This document shows positions 1 through 8,469 of a stretch of 38,796 nucleotides of DNA, in pieces. Made by a program: the position numbers and the translations under genes. The first letter of the stretch is position 1. The number at the start of each line of letters is the position of its first letter. The notes under the pieces were generated by a model. It was not told the origin of the DNA, searched no databases, and saw only the letters and a list, made by a program, of their open reading frames with translations. Source of the DNA: Bryobacteraceae bacterium (GTDB taxonomy: Bacteria; Acidobacteriota; Terriglobia; Bryobacterales; Bryobacteraceae); the NCBI GenBank assembly GCA_025927575.1, contig JAICLJ010000026.1:1-38796 (forward strand). Reading direction: 5' to 3'.

Positions 1-138
1 CAGTGCGGCCGCGCCTCCGGTGGACCCAAAGACCTCGATATGCTGTCTAGCCGCGTCAAACTTCAGGAGGACTTTCGAGAATTTTCCATTCTGGAATTGA
101 TGGAAGGGACGGTCCTGTTGAACGAGGGGCCGAGACAT
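1..138 (-). CDS. 5' fragment of an unrecognised protein, cut by the window edge
   Basis: An open frame on the minus strand begins with ATG at 138 and runs off the left end of the window (46 codons visible). It starts MSRPLVQQDRPFHQF and later contains IEVFGSTGGAAAL, which looks protein-like. The ATG overlaps a stop codon (TGATG) of a short upstream frame, 248 to 138, that ends RALRDAYAHFCATIRTIQASL and has no ATG, GTG or TTG start of its own. I do not recognise either piece. A competing open frame on the plus strand (1-180) and another on the minus strand (56-316) make the call uncertain. The upstream piece may be the tail of a decayed gene. Confidence 0.3.
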   Translation of the reverse strand, partial: MSRPLVQQDRPFHQFQNGKFSKVLLKFDAARQHIEVFGSTGGAAAL

Positions 139-314
139 CAGAGAGAAGCTTGGATGGTCCGGATGGTGGCGCAAAAATGAGCATAGGCGTCGCGTAGTGC
201 TCGGACTTCCGGAGATTTACCGTTCGAGGTGAATTCTTCAGCCGTCTTTCAGATTTCTCGATACACTGAGGGCTCTGAGTGACCCGGCGCCATTCAGGCC
301 GAGGGAGAGAAAAC

Positions 315-1337
315 ATGTGTGTTCAGAATTTCGCAACGCTTCTGGCTCTGCTGGCAGCAGGCTGTCTCGCAGCTTCCGCGCAGCAGTATGAATTGACTCA
401 TTCCATCCACATCGGGGGAACGGGAGGCTGGGATTATCTCGCGGCCGATTCTCAGGCGCGCCGCCTGTACGTATCGCATAACACCGAAGTTGAAGTGCTC
501 AATCTCGACACAGAAAAGATCATCGGTAAAATCTCAGGGGCTGACGGCGTCCATGGAATCGCGCTCGCTCCGGAATTGAATCGCGGCTATATCAGTTCGG
601 GCCGCAACGATACAATCCTGATATTCGACCTGAAAACGCTTAAGGTGCTGAGCACAGTTAAGGCCGGCTCCAACCCGGATGGCATCGTGTACGAGCCGGT
701 CAACGACCGAGTGCTTGCCTTCAATGGGCGCAGCAAAAACGCGACCGTCCTAGACGCGGCAACTGGCACGACGCATACCATTGCTCTCGATGGCAAGCCC
801 GAGTTCCCGGTTGGCGACGGCAAGGGCGTGGTGTTCGTCAATATCGAGGACAAGAGCGAGATTCAAAAGATCAATACCAAGACGCTGAAGGTGGAGCACA
901 CCTGGCCTCTGTCCCCCTGCGAATCGCCGTCGGGCCTGGCAATCGATCGCGCGAACCGCCGGTTGTTCTCCGTCTGTGATAACAAAATGATGGCAGTCGT
1001 GAACGCCGATTCAGGCAAAGTAGTCGCTACACCGGCGATTGGTGAAGGTCCGGATGCCGCGGCGTTCGATCCCGAACTGAAGTTGGCGTTCTCTTCGAAT
1101 GGGGAATCCGGAACGCTCACGGTGGTCCAGGAGCAGGGCGACGATAAATATGGCATCCTTCAGACGGCGGCTACAAAGGCCGGCGCGCGCACAATGACGC
1201 TCGACGAGAAGACACACAAAATTTATCTGTCGGACGCTGAGTTCGGCCCCGCTCCCGCCGCAACGGCCGATCATCCGCGCCCCCGGCGGTCGATCAAGCC
1301 CGGCAGTTTCCAAGTACTGGTCGTCGAGCGCAAGTAA
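315..1337 (+). CDS. secreted YncE-like beta-propeller protein (YVTN/WD40-like repeats)
   Basis: A 340-residue exported protein. I chose the ATG at 315 over the in-frame ATG at 279 because it follows a purine-rich GAGGGAGAGA stretch and directly starts a signal peptide (residues 1-23, hydrophobic core LLALLAAGCLAA, cleavage near ASAQ). The rest is a run of short beta-propeller blades of the YVTN/YncE type, seen as repeated patterns such as RLYVSH..EVEVLNLDT, RGYISSGRNDTILIFDL and RRLFSVCDNKMMAVVNADSG. Proteins of this type act in the periplasm or outside the cell and usually bind partners rather than catalyse a reaction; no active-site residues are apparent. It stands alone on the plus strand and converges with the SGNH hydrolase gene, with 31 bases between their stops. 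Its true role is not predictable from sequence. Confidence 0.85.
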   Translation: MCVQNFATLLALLAAGCLAASAQQYELTHSIHIGGTGGWDYLAADSQARRLYVSHNTEVEVLNLDTEKIIGKISGADGVHGIALAPELNRGYISSGRNDTILIFDLKTLKVLSTVKAGSNPDGIVYEPVNDRVLAFNGRSKNATVLDAATGTTHTIALDGKPEFPVGDGKGVVFVNIEDKSEIQKINTKTLKVEHTWPLSPCESPSGLAIDRANRRLFSVCDNKMMAVVNADSGKVVATPAIGEGPDAAAFDPELKLAFSSNGESGTLTVVQEQGDDKYGILQTAATKAGARTMTLDEKTHKIYLSDAEFGPAPAATADHPRPRRSIKPGSFQVLVVERK

Positions 1338-1368
1338 CATGGGCCGTCGAGCTTACCCCGTCTCCTGG

Positions 1369-2658
1369 TTACCTCCTTCGCCACCAACGGCGGCAGCTTG
1401 GGTCCTGCAATACAAGCGGGTCGAACCGGGCGATGGCCGCAATATTAGCTTTGTTGAAATGCGTATCGAACGCGGCGTTGATGTCTTTGATGAATTCATT
1501 CGCGAGGATCGCGTACCCGGTATTCGTAGGATGAATGCCGTCAAGTGAGAACAATCCGCCGAGAAAATCCGTGGTCAGAGTGGTTCCTCGAATCGTGTAT
1601 CCGTTCGCATGGAGCCGATCGAATAGCGAGAACACATCGACGAGCAGGGCTCCGTGAACGGCCGTTTGCGCTTGAATAATTGCATTCATCTGGATTGTGA
1701 CCTGGCGCACAACCGCGGCTTCAGCCGCCGTCACTACACAGGGGGCCCCGGAAGAGGAGCACGCGGCGGGCAGTGGTCCAGTCTTCGCATTCGTCAGGAT
1801 CGCTTCCACTACCGGTAGCGCCTTTAAGGTCACGAAGTCAGTAGGGCCGGTTCCCAAAGCCATATCCAACTCATCGAGGGGGACGTCGGCTTCCTGCGCC
1901 AGTGCGGACACGGGAATAAAGAAAGGCGTCTCCGTGACGTCCGGTAGATTCGCCACAATCAGCGTCGCGTGGGTTGTCGCAAGGGTATTCAGAAGTGTGG
2001 CATAAGATGTGCCGAAGCTGTTGAGAAACGCCTGCAATGCCTGGGGTGATGACAGCGAGGAACCAGGTTGCCCTGAGGTGATCGCTCCGAGAATATCGTT
2101 GTTTCCAATATCGACAATGATCGCTGTAGGGTGCAGCGCGACGGCTTGTTCCACCTGACTACGAGCCTGACACGGAAATAGAATCGGGCATGGGTAACCC
2201 AGCACGATATCGGTTGCGAGCTGCGTTTCATCGGTACTGTTGAGGGTATTATCGGGCTTACGGTTGAGGGCGTCGGCGACGGTTTGCAGCGGAACGGCAA
2301 GATCGGTCACCTTGTCGAATGGATTGAGGCGCGGGAAAATCAGTTTTCCCGGAACTTGCTTTATGACCGGCGGGAATTGAGCGCTAACGAGTTCCAACGT
2401 ATTTGGAGCACCCGGGTAAGGAACCAGCGGCAGCGTGAGTCGCGTGTGTACGTGCCGCGCAATCACCTTGGCAAATCCGTGGATCTGCTGAAAATCAGCC
2501 AACGAGTCGTTTTCGACTCCAGCGGCGAGCGAATCGCCTACGACCACCAATTTCGAGAAATCAATCTTGCGCCGCGATTGCGCCGTCAATATGACGGTCG
2601 AGGCACACACAGTCAGGCAAACGATCGCTCCGCGACACAGGAATTTCCTAATCTTCAA
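1369..2658 (-). CDS. secreted GDSL/SGNH-family lipase or esterase
   Basis: A 429-residue SGNH hydrolase. Block I is VVVGDSLAAG with the nucleophilic Ser at about residue 43, block III is DIGNNDILG, and block V near the C-terminus is LDGIHPTNTGY with the Asp-x-x-His pair of the catalytic set. The frame stays open upstream to an ATG at 2760, but I prefer a TTG start at 2658: it has a GGAGGG ribosome site 7 bases upstream and puts a signal peptide at residues 1-27 (KIRKFLCRGAIVCLTV core, then ILTAQ). The enzyme should hydrolyse an ester (lipid, acetylated sugar or similar) outside the cytoplasm; the substrate cannot be told. It is larger than simple one-domain SGNH esterases, with an extended middle region between blocks I and III. 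It converges with the beta-propeller gene. Confidence 0.85.
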   Translation of the reverse strand: MKIRKFLCRGAIVCLTVCASTVILTAQSRRKIDFSKLVVVGDSLAAGVENDSLADFQQIHGFAKVIARHVHTRLTLPLVPYPGAPNTLELVSAQFPPVIKQVPGKLIFPRLNPFDKVTDLAVPLQTVADALNRKPDNTLNSTDETQLATDIVLGYPCPILFPCQARSQVEQAVALHPTAIIVDIGNNDILGAITSGQPGSSLSSPQALQAFLNSFGTSYATLLNTLATTHATLIVANLPDVTETPFFIPVSALAQEADVPLDELDMALGTGPTDFVTLKALPVVEAILTNAKTGPLPAACSSSGAPCVVTAAEAAVVRQVTIQMNAIIQAQTAVHGALLVDVFSLFDRLHANGYTIRGTTLTTDFLGGLFSLDGIHPTNTGYAILANEFIKDINAAFDTHFNKANIAAIARFDPLVLQDPSCRRWWRRR

Positions 2659-2665
2659 AGCGAGA

Positions 2666-2671
2666 CCCTCC
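2666..2671 (-). promoter_or_regulatory. ribosome binding site supporting the TTG start of the SGNH hydrolase
   Basis: On the minus strand GGAGGG lies 7 bases before TTG at 2658. The alternative ATG at 2760 would add 34 residues that do not look like an export signal. Confidence 0.6.
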
Positions 2672-2845
2672 GGAGTTGCATTGTATCTATTTCGAAACGA
2701 CGCGTTTGTCCCTTTCGACCGCATCGTCATCCGATTACTTCGCACGCCCAGCCCTTGCACCAGGCAATTTTCGATGGACCTGAGTATTGTCGATTTTGCT
2801 AATAAGCGATGACGCTTCGCCGGGAGGCGTTTCGCAACATCGCTT

Positions 2846-4138
2846 TTATGTCGATTGACGTGACATGTCCGTCCTGGTCACAATCTTTCTTCCAAACAGC
2901 ATCTGAATTCCGGCGTAAGCGCTTTTCGGCAGCGAGCGGACAATTTGCTTGCGCTTGTCGCGGAATGCCGTGCGGCGCTGGCGCACGAGATCGCGCAATA
3001 TCGATCCCGCGATTTCACCCATCTTCCACACGCCATCTCGAAATCCGCGGTTCATCGCCGAACTTTGCCGGTGAACCTGATCCAAGGCGAGCGTGTCGGA
3101 TGCCAGAGCGATGCCGTGGTAATAAATAATGCCCGCGGCCAGCGCTCCTTGTGTCAACTCGTCCCCGACCGATTCGATAAGGTTACCTAAGACATGCAAG
3201 CCAACCTGCCCAACCGTAAGAGCCATGGTTGCGCCGAGTTCCAGGCTCTTGGTCGCCATCCCAAGTATGCCGGCGTGCTGGAGATTTAACGCTTCATCCA
3301 GATCGAAGTCGCTCTCAGAGAGGTGATGCGAGGCGTTTTCCATCAAATCTCCCGTGGCATAAAGACCCATCCCTGCTTTCTTGATCATTAGATTGAGAGC
3401 GAGCGAGTCCTGCCGGTTCAGATAGCTGTTGATGAAGAGACTGGCTCCGCAGCGCTGGATCAGCAGTTTCCAGGCGTGCCACGAGGGGCGCTTTCCCAAA
3501 CGAGAGAGCACATGAAGCTGCAATTCGAGCGCCGCTACGAAGATCGTAAATAGGTCTATGTACTTGTTGTTGCTGATGCCGACAGTCAAGCCGGTCGTGA
3601 GCGCACGCTCCGCGATATCCTTTTCGAGATCCAGAAGCAGCCACTCGGCCTGGACTTCATAGCTTGCATCAGGGCTTGGTCCTTCTTTCGCCGCCCATAA
3701 ATCCGATTTCAGCAAAGCCGCTATGTGCTCGCTTCGCTGTTTTCGTTGAGAAGCGCTGGCGCGATAAGGCAGAACTTGCCATTTAGAATACCGCGAGCGA
3801 TCGCTCGCATCCGGCCATGCAGTTCGCAGTTTTCGGAACCAGAGACGTTTGTACCAGATCGCAAACAGCACGATGCAGAAGGCGCAAAATATAGGTCCGA
3901 CGGCGAGCGCGGCGACCATAAACCAGTCAGGGCCGTAATTTGGCGCAGCGAATCCGAGACTCTGGCGGACGCGTTCGGCCAAAGCGATCGCGTAGTGGTA
4001 CAAAATCAAGGCGTAGCCGGACAGAACGATGACCAGGCCGGCAGCGGCAGCCCACAGCAGCCCGGAAATCAGGAACTGCCCGCGGCGGCGCAGGCCTTCC
4101 AGTGCGGGATCTGCGACTAGGGCGGAGTTAGTGGCCAT
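2846..4138 (-). CDS. YcjF/DUF697-like inner membrane protein
   Basis: A 430-residue protein with two strong membrane segments near the N-terminus (about residues 24-50 and 73-95), then a basic linker, and then a mainly helical C-terminal half. The stretch that includes YIDLFTIFVAALELQLHVL, followed by WKLLIQRCGASLFI, resembles the DUF697 region of E. coli YcjF (UPF0283), which is also preceded by two N-terminal helices. The similarity is from memory of the family pattern, not an alignment. YcjF commonly sits beside the GTPase-like YcjX; no YcjX is visible here. The cellular role of the family is poorly defined. The start ATG at 4138 gives a sensible N-terminus. It is flanked by the SGNH hydrolase (same strand, 187 bases away) and the divergent tannase gene, so it probably forms its own transcript. 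Confidence 0.7.
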   Translation of the reverse strand: MATNSALVADPALEGLRRRGQFLISGLLWAAAAGLVIVLSGYALILYHYAIALAERVRQSLGFAAPNYGPDWFMVAALAVGPIFCAFCIVLFAIWYKRLWFRKLRTAWPDASDRSRYSKWQVLPYRASASQRKQRSEHIAALLKSDLWAAKEGPSPDASYEVQAEWLLLDLEKDIAERALTTGLTVGISNNKYIDLFTIFVAALELQLHVLSRLGKRPSWHAWKLLIQRCGASLFINSYLNRQDSLALNLMIKKAGMGLYATGDLMENASHHLSESDFDLDEALNLQHAGILGMATKSLELGATMALTVGQVGLHVLGNLIESVGDELTQGALAAGIIYYHGIALASDTLALDQVHRQSSAMNRGFRDGVWKMGEIAGSILRDLVRQRRTAFRDKRKQIVRSLPKSAYAGIQMLFGRKIVTRTDMSRQST

Positions 4139-4328
4139 ATTCCATTGTGCTTCCCGCTTTCAGTATCTGCTTTTCGGGATTTGCCTGCTTATGCGGCCTT
4201 CAGATGCAAGTTTATGAATGTCATGAATTTGGCCCCAATCCGAGGAAGTGTGCCGCCGCCGTGTAATGAAAGAGCGCGATTGCCGCGCCGGACGCGGACC
4301 ATGCCCGTGAGAAAATAAATCTCTTGTT

Positions 4329-5891
4329 ATGAGGCTGAAACTGATTCTTCTTGCCGCGGTTCTTGCCGGCGCCGCCGCATTTGCCGATGCTCAGCAGCCT
4401 TGTGAAAAGCTAATCAGCATCGCCGCTCCCGGGTTGCAAATTACTTCAGCCGTTTCCGTGGCGGCTGGTCCTTTCACGTTGCCGAACGCAGCACCGGGAG
4501 CTCAGCCACACGTCCTTCCCGCCTTCTGCCGCGTTGCAGGCGTTGTGACTCCCGAAGTGCGATTTGAACTGTGGATGCCGAAGCACTGGAACAAGAAGCT
4601 TCTCGCCGTGGGAAACGGCGGGCTGGCAGGTTCCATCTCTTTCGGAGCGATGGTGGACCCGCTGCTGCGCGGATACGCCACCAGCAGCACCGATACCGGA
4701 CACGTCGGCGCATCCACCGACGGAGCGTGGGCGCAAGGACATTATGAGCGCGTGTTCGACTTCGCCGATCGTTCCATTCATGTGATGGCGGAAGCCGATA
4801 AAGTTGTCATACAGTCTTACTACGGCACACAGCCGGAGCATTCGTACTTCTACGGATGTTCGCAAGGCGGGCACGAAGCGCTGATTGAGGCGCAGCGCTA
4901 TCCAAATGACTTCGACGGCATCATCGCCGGCGACCCGGCGAACTACTGGACACGACACTACATTGGCGCTCACCTATGGATTGCGCTTGCCCTGGAGGGT
5001 GATGGCTACATTCCGGGTAGTAAAATCCCGTTGATTTCTGATGCGGTTAATAACGCCTGCGATGCCCTGGATGGAATAAAGGATGGAGTGCTCGCGGACC
5101 CGCGGCGCTGTCATTTCGATCCTGTGTCGCTGCTCTGCCAAACGAGCGAAACATCCACTTGCCTGACAAGCGCGCAGGTTGATGCAGTGAAGAAAATCTG
5201 GACTGGCCCGCGAACGGCGGAGGGCGATCAGATTTATCCGGGCTTGTTGCCTGGCGGTGAGGCCGGACCCGGTGGGTGGGCACGGTGGATGGCAGGGAAC
5301 GGGCCCGGAACAGGGCTTCATAGCCGGCTGGGACTGCCGTTTTTTAAGTACATCGTGTTTGAAGATCCCGATTGGGATTTCAAGACTTTCAGGTTCGAGC
5401 GCCAAGGCCGATTCGATAGCGATATTGATTTCACCGACAGAAAACTAGGAGCGATCTTCAACGCTACCGACCCAAATCTCACTGCCTTTAATGCAAGGCA
5501 CGGCAAACTGATTCAGTATCACGGTTGGAGCGATCCGGATATTTCCCCGCTCAACAGCATCAATTACTACAAGAGCGTCGTGAAACTCATTGGCGGAAAT
5601 AGCGTGCACGGTATCGCTGAAACGAAGGACTTTTACCGTCTGTTCATGGTTCCGGGAATGCAGCATTGTGGCGGCGGACCGGGAGCATCCATTTTCGATA
5701 TGGTGGAACCGCTGGAGCAATGGGTCGAACACGGCGTCTCACCGGACAAAATTATTGCGTCGCACGCTACCAACAGAAACGTTGACCGTACCAGGCCGCT
5801 CTGTCCTTTCCCTCAGGAAGCGAAGTGGAAAGGGACCGGCAGCACCGACGACGCATCGAATTTCACCTGTGCCCTGCCTGATTTCCGTTGA
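4329..5891 (+). CDS. secreted tannase/feruloyl esterase family protein
   Basis: A 520-residue esterase of the tannase/feruloyl esterase family, which removes gallic or hydroxycinnamic acid esters from plant polyphenols and hemicellulose. It has a signal peptide (residues 1-21, LILLAAVLAGAAAFADA). The nucleophile motif GCSQGG carries Cys177-Ser178, and the C-terminal motif QHCGGG carries His446-Cys447; in this family the two Cys form a disulfide that brings Ser and His together. The third triad member is likely Asp402 in HGWSDPD. Length is normal for the family. No strong ribosome site precedes the ATG. It is a single gene, with the DUF697 gene divergent on one side and a kinase pseudogene converging on the other. 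It fits a soil bacterium using plant litter; the exact ester substrate is not predictable. Confidence 0.9.
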   Translation: MRLKLILLAAVLAGAAAFADAQQPCEKLISIAAPGLQITSAVSVAAGPFTLPNAAPGAQPHVLPAFCRVAGVVTPEVRFELWMPKHWNKKLLAVGNGGLAGSISFGAMVDPLLRGYATSSTDTGHVGASTDGAWAQGHYERVFDFADRSIHVMAEADKVVIQSYYGTQPEHSYFYGCSQGGHEALIEAQRYPNDFDGIIAGDPANYWTRHYIGAHLWIALALEGDGYIPGSKIPLISDAVNNACDALDGIKDGVLADPRRCHFDPVSLLCQTSETSTCLTSAQVDAVKKIWTGPRTAEGDQIYPGLLPGGEAGPGGWARWMAGNGPGTGLHSRLGLPFFKYIVFEDPDWDFKTFRFERQGRFDSDIDFTDRKLGAIFNATDPNLTAFNARHGKLIQYHGWSDPDISPLNSINYYKSVVKLIGGNSVHGIAETKDFYRLFMVPGMQHCGGGPGASIFDMVEPLEQWVEHGVSPDKIIASHATNRNVDRTRPLCPFPQEAKWKGTGSTDDASNFTCALPDFR

Positions 5892-5998
5892 GTAGTAGCT
5901 GACGCCACATGACGGGCAATGACGCCAGGGATTGCACGACGCCGGCCAAGATGGCACGCTTCATTGTGGAAACGTTGAGATCGCACTGCCGGATCTCT

Positions 5999-6732
5999 TC
6001 AGCAAACTGGAAACCCGCCAAACGCAAGCAGGTCTTTCAGCAGCATCTCCACGCCCCGCGCCCTGTAATGTGAACCCGACATATTTCTGGCCTTCGGCAT
6101 CAAGCTGCGCGCTGTATTTGCGGGCGAGTAGTTGGCTGAAAACAGCAACCATTCGCAGCGGCTCCTGCAGATCGTGCGATGCGGAATAGCGAACTGATTC
6201 AGATCTTCGTTGGCGCGCTGCAATTCCTCATTCGGCCGCCCCAACGCTTCATCACCTTTCTTCGACTCGGCGTACAGCCGGGCATTCTCGACAACGGTTG
6301 CGGCGCGTCTGGCTAGTTCCTCGGCAAGCCTCCAAGTCGGCTTGCGAAAAACGGCGAGGCGATTCCGCCATGACGAAGGACAGAGCTCCGCTGTTCTTAG
6401 GGCGGCCGGTCGATTCAGGTGACGCCAGCAGGGCGCTCGATGCTTCGAAAAGCAAGGCAAGCTGCTTTTCGATGGCTTTTGGGGCGTCTTCCGCTCGTTG
6501 CGTCCGCTTATATCGGTGAACATCGAGCATGCCAAGGAAAGCGCCGTCCTGATCGAACAGAAGGTTCGCGGCGACGTTCACCCATTCTTCAAAACCGTCC
6601 CGACGACGCAGGCGGAAATCGTAAGACCTCGATGGACCGTGCCAGCTCGCCGCAAAGTTTTGGCGAAGCACAAGTTGTTCAAATCGGAGTACGCTCTCTA
6701 TGTTCGAGACGTTACGCTTGAGCTGGCGCCGT
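5999..6732 (-). pseudogene. decayed PAS-GAF-histidine kinase gene
   Basis: Pieces of one sensor kinase are spread over several minus-strand frames. From 6732 down to about 6330 one frame reads a PAS-like region (RLRRRDGFEEWVNVAANLLF, then LGMLDVHRYKR), a coiled part (QLALLFEASSALLASPEST) and the end of a GAF domain (FVMAESPRRFSQADLE). The reading then shifts to a second frame with LAEELARRAATVVENARLY and NEELQRANEDLNQF, shifts again to MVAVFSQLLARKYSAQLDAE (HisKA region) and returns for VEMLLKDLLAF. Most of the GAF domain and all of the ATP-binding domain are missing. This needs at least three frame changes and one or more deletions, so no working kinase can be made. The remnant abuts the treZ stop at 6733. 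Confidence 0.8.
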
Positions 6733-8466
6733 TCAGGCTTTCCGAAGAATGATCACCGATTCCGGGGGCAGGGACACTCTCTGGAATTCTCTCATAATCC
6801 CTTCATCCGAACTTAGGACGATCTCGTCGCGCTGCCTGATCACGGCCGACAGAGGCACTGCCGCGAGATTGGAAATTACCGTAAATGCACCGCGGCGAAG
6901 TTTTAGGTAGCAGCTCTTTTCGTCGAAGTCTACATCAACGTCTTCGAGACGTGCGCTTGTCAGATCGCTGCTCGACCGGCGAAGTGCAATCAGCCGCTTG
7001 TGCCATTCGAGCAGAACGCTATGTGGAGGCTCGCCGATTTCCGGCCAGTTGAGCTTTGAGCGCTTGAAGGTTTCGGGCGACTGCGGATCGGGGACATCCT
7101 CCGGATTCCACCCGAACGCGGCGAATTCATTCTTTCGTCCTTCTGACACCGCACGCGCCATCTGCGGATCGTTGTAACCGGAGAAGTATTGGAATGGAGA
7201 TGACGCTGCAAACTCCTCGCCCTGGAACAGCATGGGAATGAACGGTGAGAGCAGGACGAGGGCCGCGCCGATCTTCAGCCGTCCGATGCTCATCAGGTGC
7301 GAGCTCCGATCGCCTCTGGCTCGATTGCCAACCTGGTCATGGGTTTGCAGATAGCCCAGAAACCGGCTTCCCGGCAGGTTGACGACAGGGCGGCCATGAA
7401 TGCGTCCGCGGAACCCGGAATACGTTCCGTCGTACACGAACACCGACTTCAGCGCCTTCGCCAAGTCCGCCAGTGATCCGAAATCGGCATAGTAGCCGGT
7501 CCGCTCGCCCGTGAGTACCGTATGCAGCGCATGATGAAAATCGTCGCTCCACTGAGCGTCAATACCGAAGCCGAATGCCTCGCGAGGCCGAACGACAGCC
7601 GGCTGGTTCAAATCACTTTCGGCAATCAGGACAAGATGACGCTGCAGATCGGATTCCAAGGCATCGATTTCGTCAGTGAGTTGTTCCAGAAAATGGATGG
7701 CGGAACGGTCGAAAAGTGCGTGAATGGCATCGAGCCGCAGGCCGTCGAAATGATAGTCCCGCAGCCACATGCGAGCGTTATCGCAGAAGAATCGCCGAAC
7801 CTCGCGACTTCCGGGCCCGTCCAGGTTCACAGCCCAGCCCCAAGGCGTGTCGTAGGTTTCAGTGAAATACGGACCGAACCTGGCGAGGTAATTCCCGACT
7901 GGACCGAGGTGATTATAGACGACGTCGAGTAAAACGGCGAGGCCGTTTGCATGGCATGCATCCACCAACCGCTTCAAATCGTCAGGACTGCCGTAAGCAT
8001 GATGGGGCGCATAAAGATCCACGCCATCGTATCCCCACCCGCGATCTCCCGGGAACTCGTTAATGGGCATCATCTCTACGTGCGTGACGCCCAGATCTAC
8101 AAGATGATGGATTCGATTAATCGCGCTATCGAACGTGCCTTCGGGAGTAAACGTGCCGATGTGCAGTTCGTAAATAACCGCTGAAGCAAGCGGAGGCGCT
8201 TGCCATCCCCGGTCGCTCCAGGAGAAGGCATTGTGATCGACAATGCGGGATGGCCCGTGCACGCCGAACGGTTGAAAACGCGATCGCGGATCCGGAAGCG
8301 CGGTGTCGGAATCGTTCAGAATGAAGGCGTAGTCATCCCCCGGCCTCGCCTGATCCGTTTCTAATCGCCACCACGCCTGTTCATCGCGCTCTAATGGAAG
8401 GACTCGGCCGCCCAACTTCACCTTCACGCTATCGGCTCTCGGAGCCCAAACCTCAAACTTGTGCAT
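6733..8466 (-). CDS. treZ: malto-oligosyltrehalose trehalohydrolase
   Basis: A 577-residue GH13 enzyme that cuts maltooligosyl-trehalose to free trehalose, the second step of the TreY-TreZ route. The N-terminus (MHKFEVWAPRADSVKVKL) is the beta-sandwich domain typical of TreZ and branching enzymes. The barrel follows, with VVYNHLGPVGNY, then FDGLRLDAIHALFD (nucleophile Asp), VLIAESDLNQP (acid/base Glu) and YLQTHDQVGNRARG (third Asp). Length is normal for TreZ. It lies 3 bases after treY on the same strand and is surely co-transcribed. The enzyme is cytoplasmic. Its stop is directly followed by the kinase pseudogene. No debranching enzyme (TreX/GlgX) is in the window. Confidence 0.95.
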   Translation of the reverse strand: MHKFEVWAPRADSVKVKLGGRVLPLERDEQAWWRLETDQARPGDDYAFILNDSDTALPDPRSRFQPFGVHGPSRIVDHNAFSWSDRGWQAPPLASAVIYELHIGTFTPEGTFDSAINRIHHLVDLGVTHVEMMPINEFPGDRGWGYDGVDLYAPHHAYGSPDDLKRLVDACHANGLAVLLDVVYNHLGPVGNYLARFGPYFTETYDTPWGWAVNLDGPGSREVRRFFCDNARMWLRDYHFDGLRLDAIHALFDRSAIHFLEQLTDEIDALESDLQRHLVLIAESDLNQPAVVRPREAFGFGIDAQWSDDFHHALHTVLTGERTGYYADFGSLADLAKALKSVFVYDGTYSGFRGRIHGRPVVNLPGSRFLGYLQTHDQVGNRARGDRSSHLMSIGRLKIGAALVLLSPFIPMLFQGEEFAASSPFQYFSGYNDPQMARAVSEGRKNEFAAFGWNPEDVPDPQSPETFKRSKLNWPEIGEPPHSVLLEWHKRLIALRRSSSDLTSARLEDVDVDFDEKSCYLKLRRGAFTVISNLAAVPLSAVIRQRDEIVLSSDEGIMREFQRVSLPPESVIILRKA

Positions 8467-8469
8467 TTT

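Noticed and set aside
56..316. 86-codon open frame on the minus strand opposite the left edge
   Set aside because: Pro/Ser/Arg-rich with no motif or ribosome site, and it competes with a more protein-like frame; it also overlaps the divergent beta-propeller leader.
2284..2802. 172-codon plus-strand open frame opposite the SGNH hydrolase
   Set aside because: Antisense shadow of a well-supported gene, with no motif or signal.
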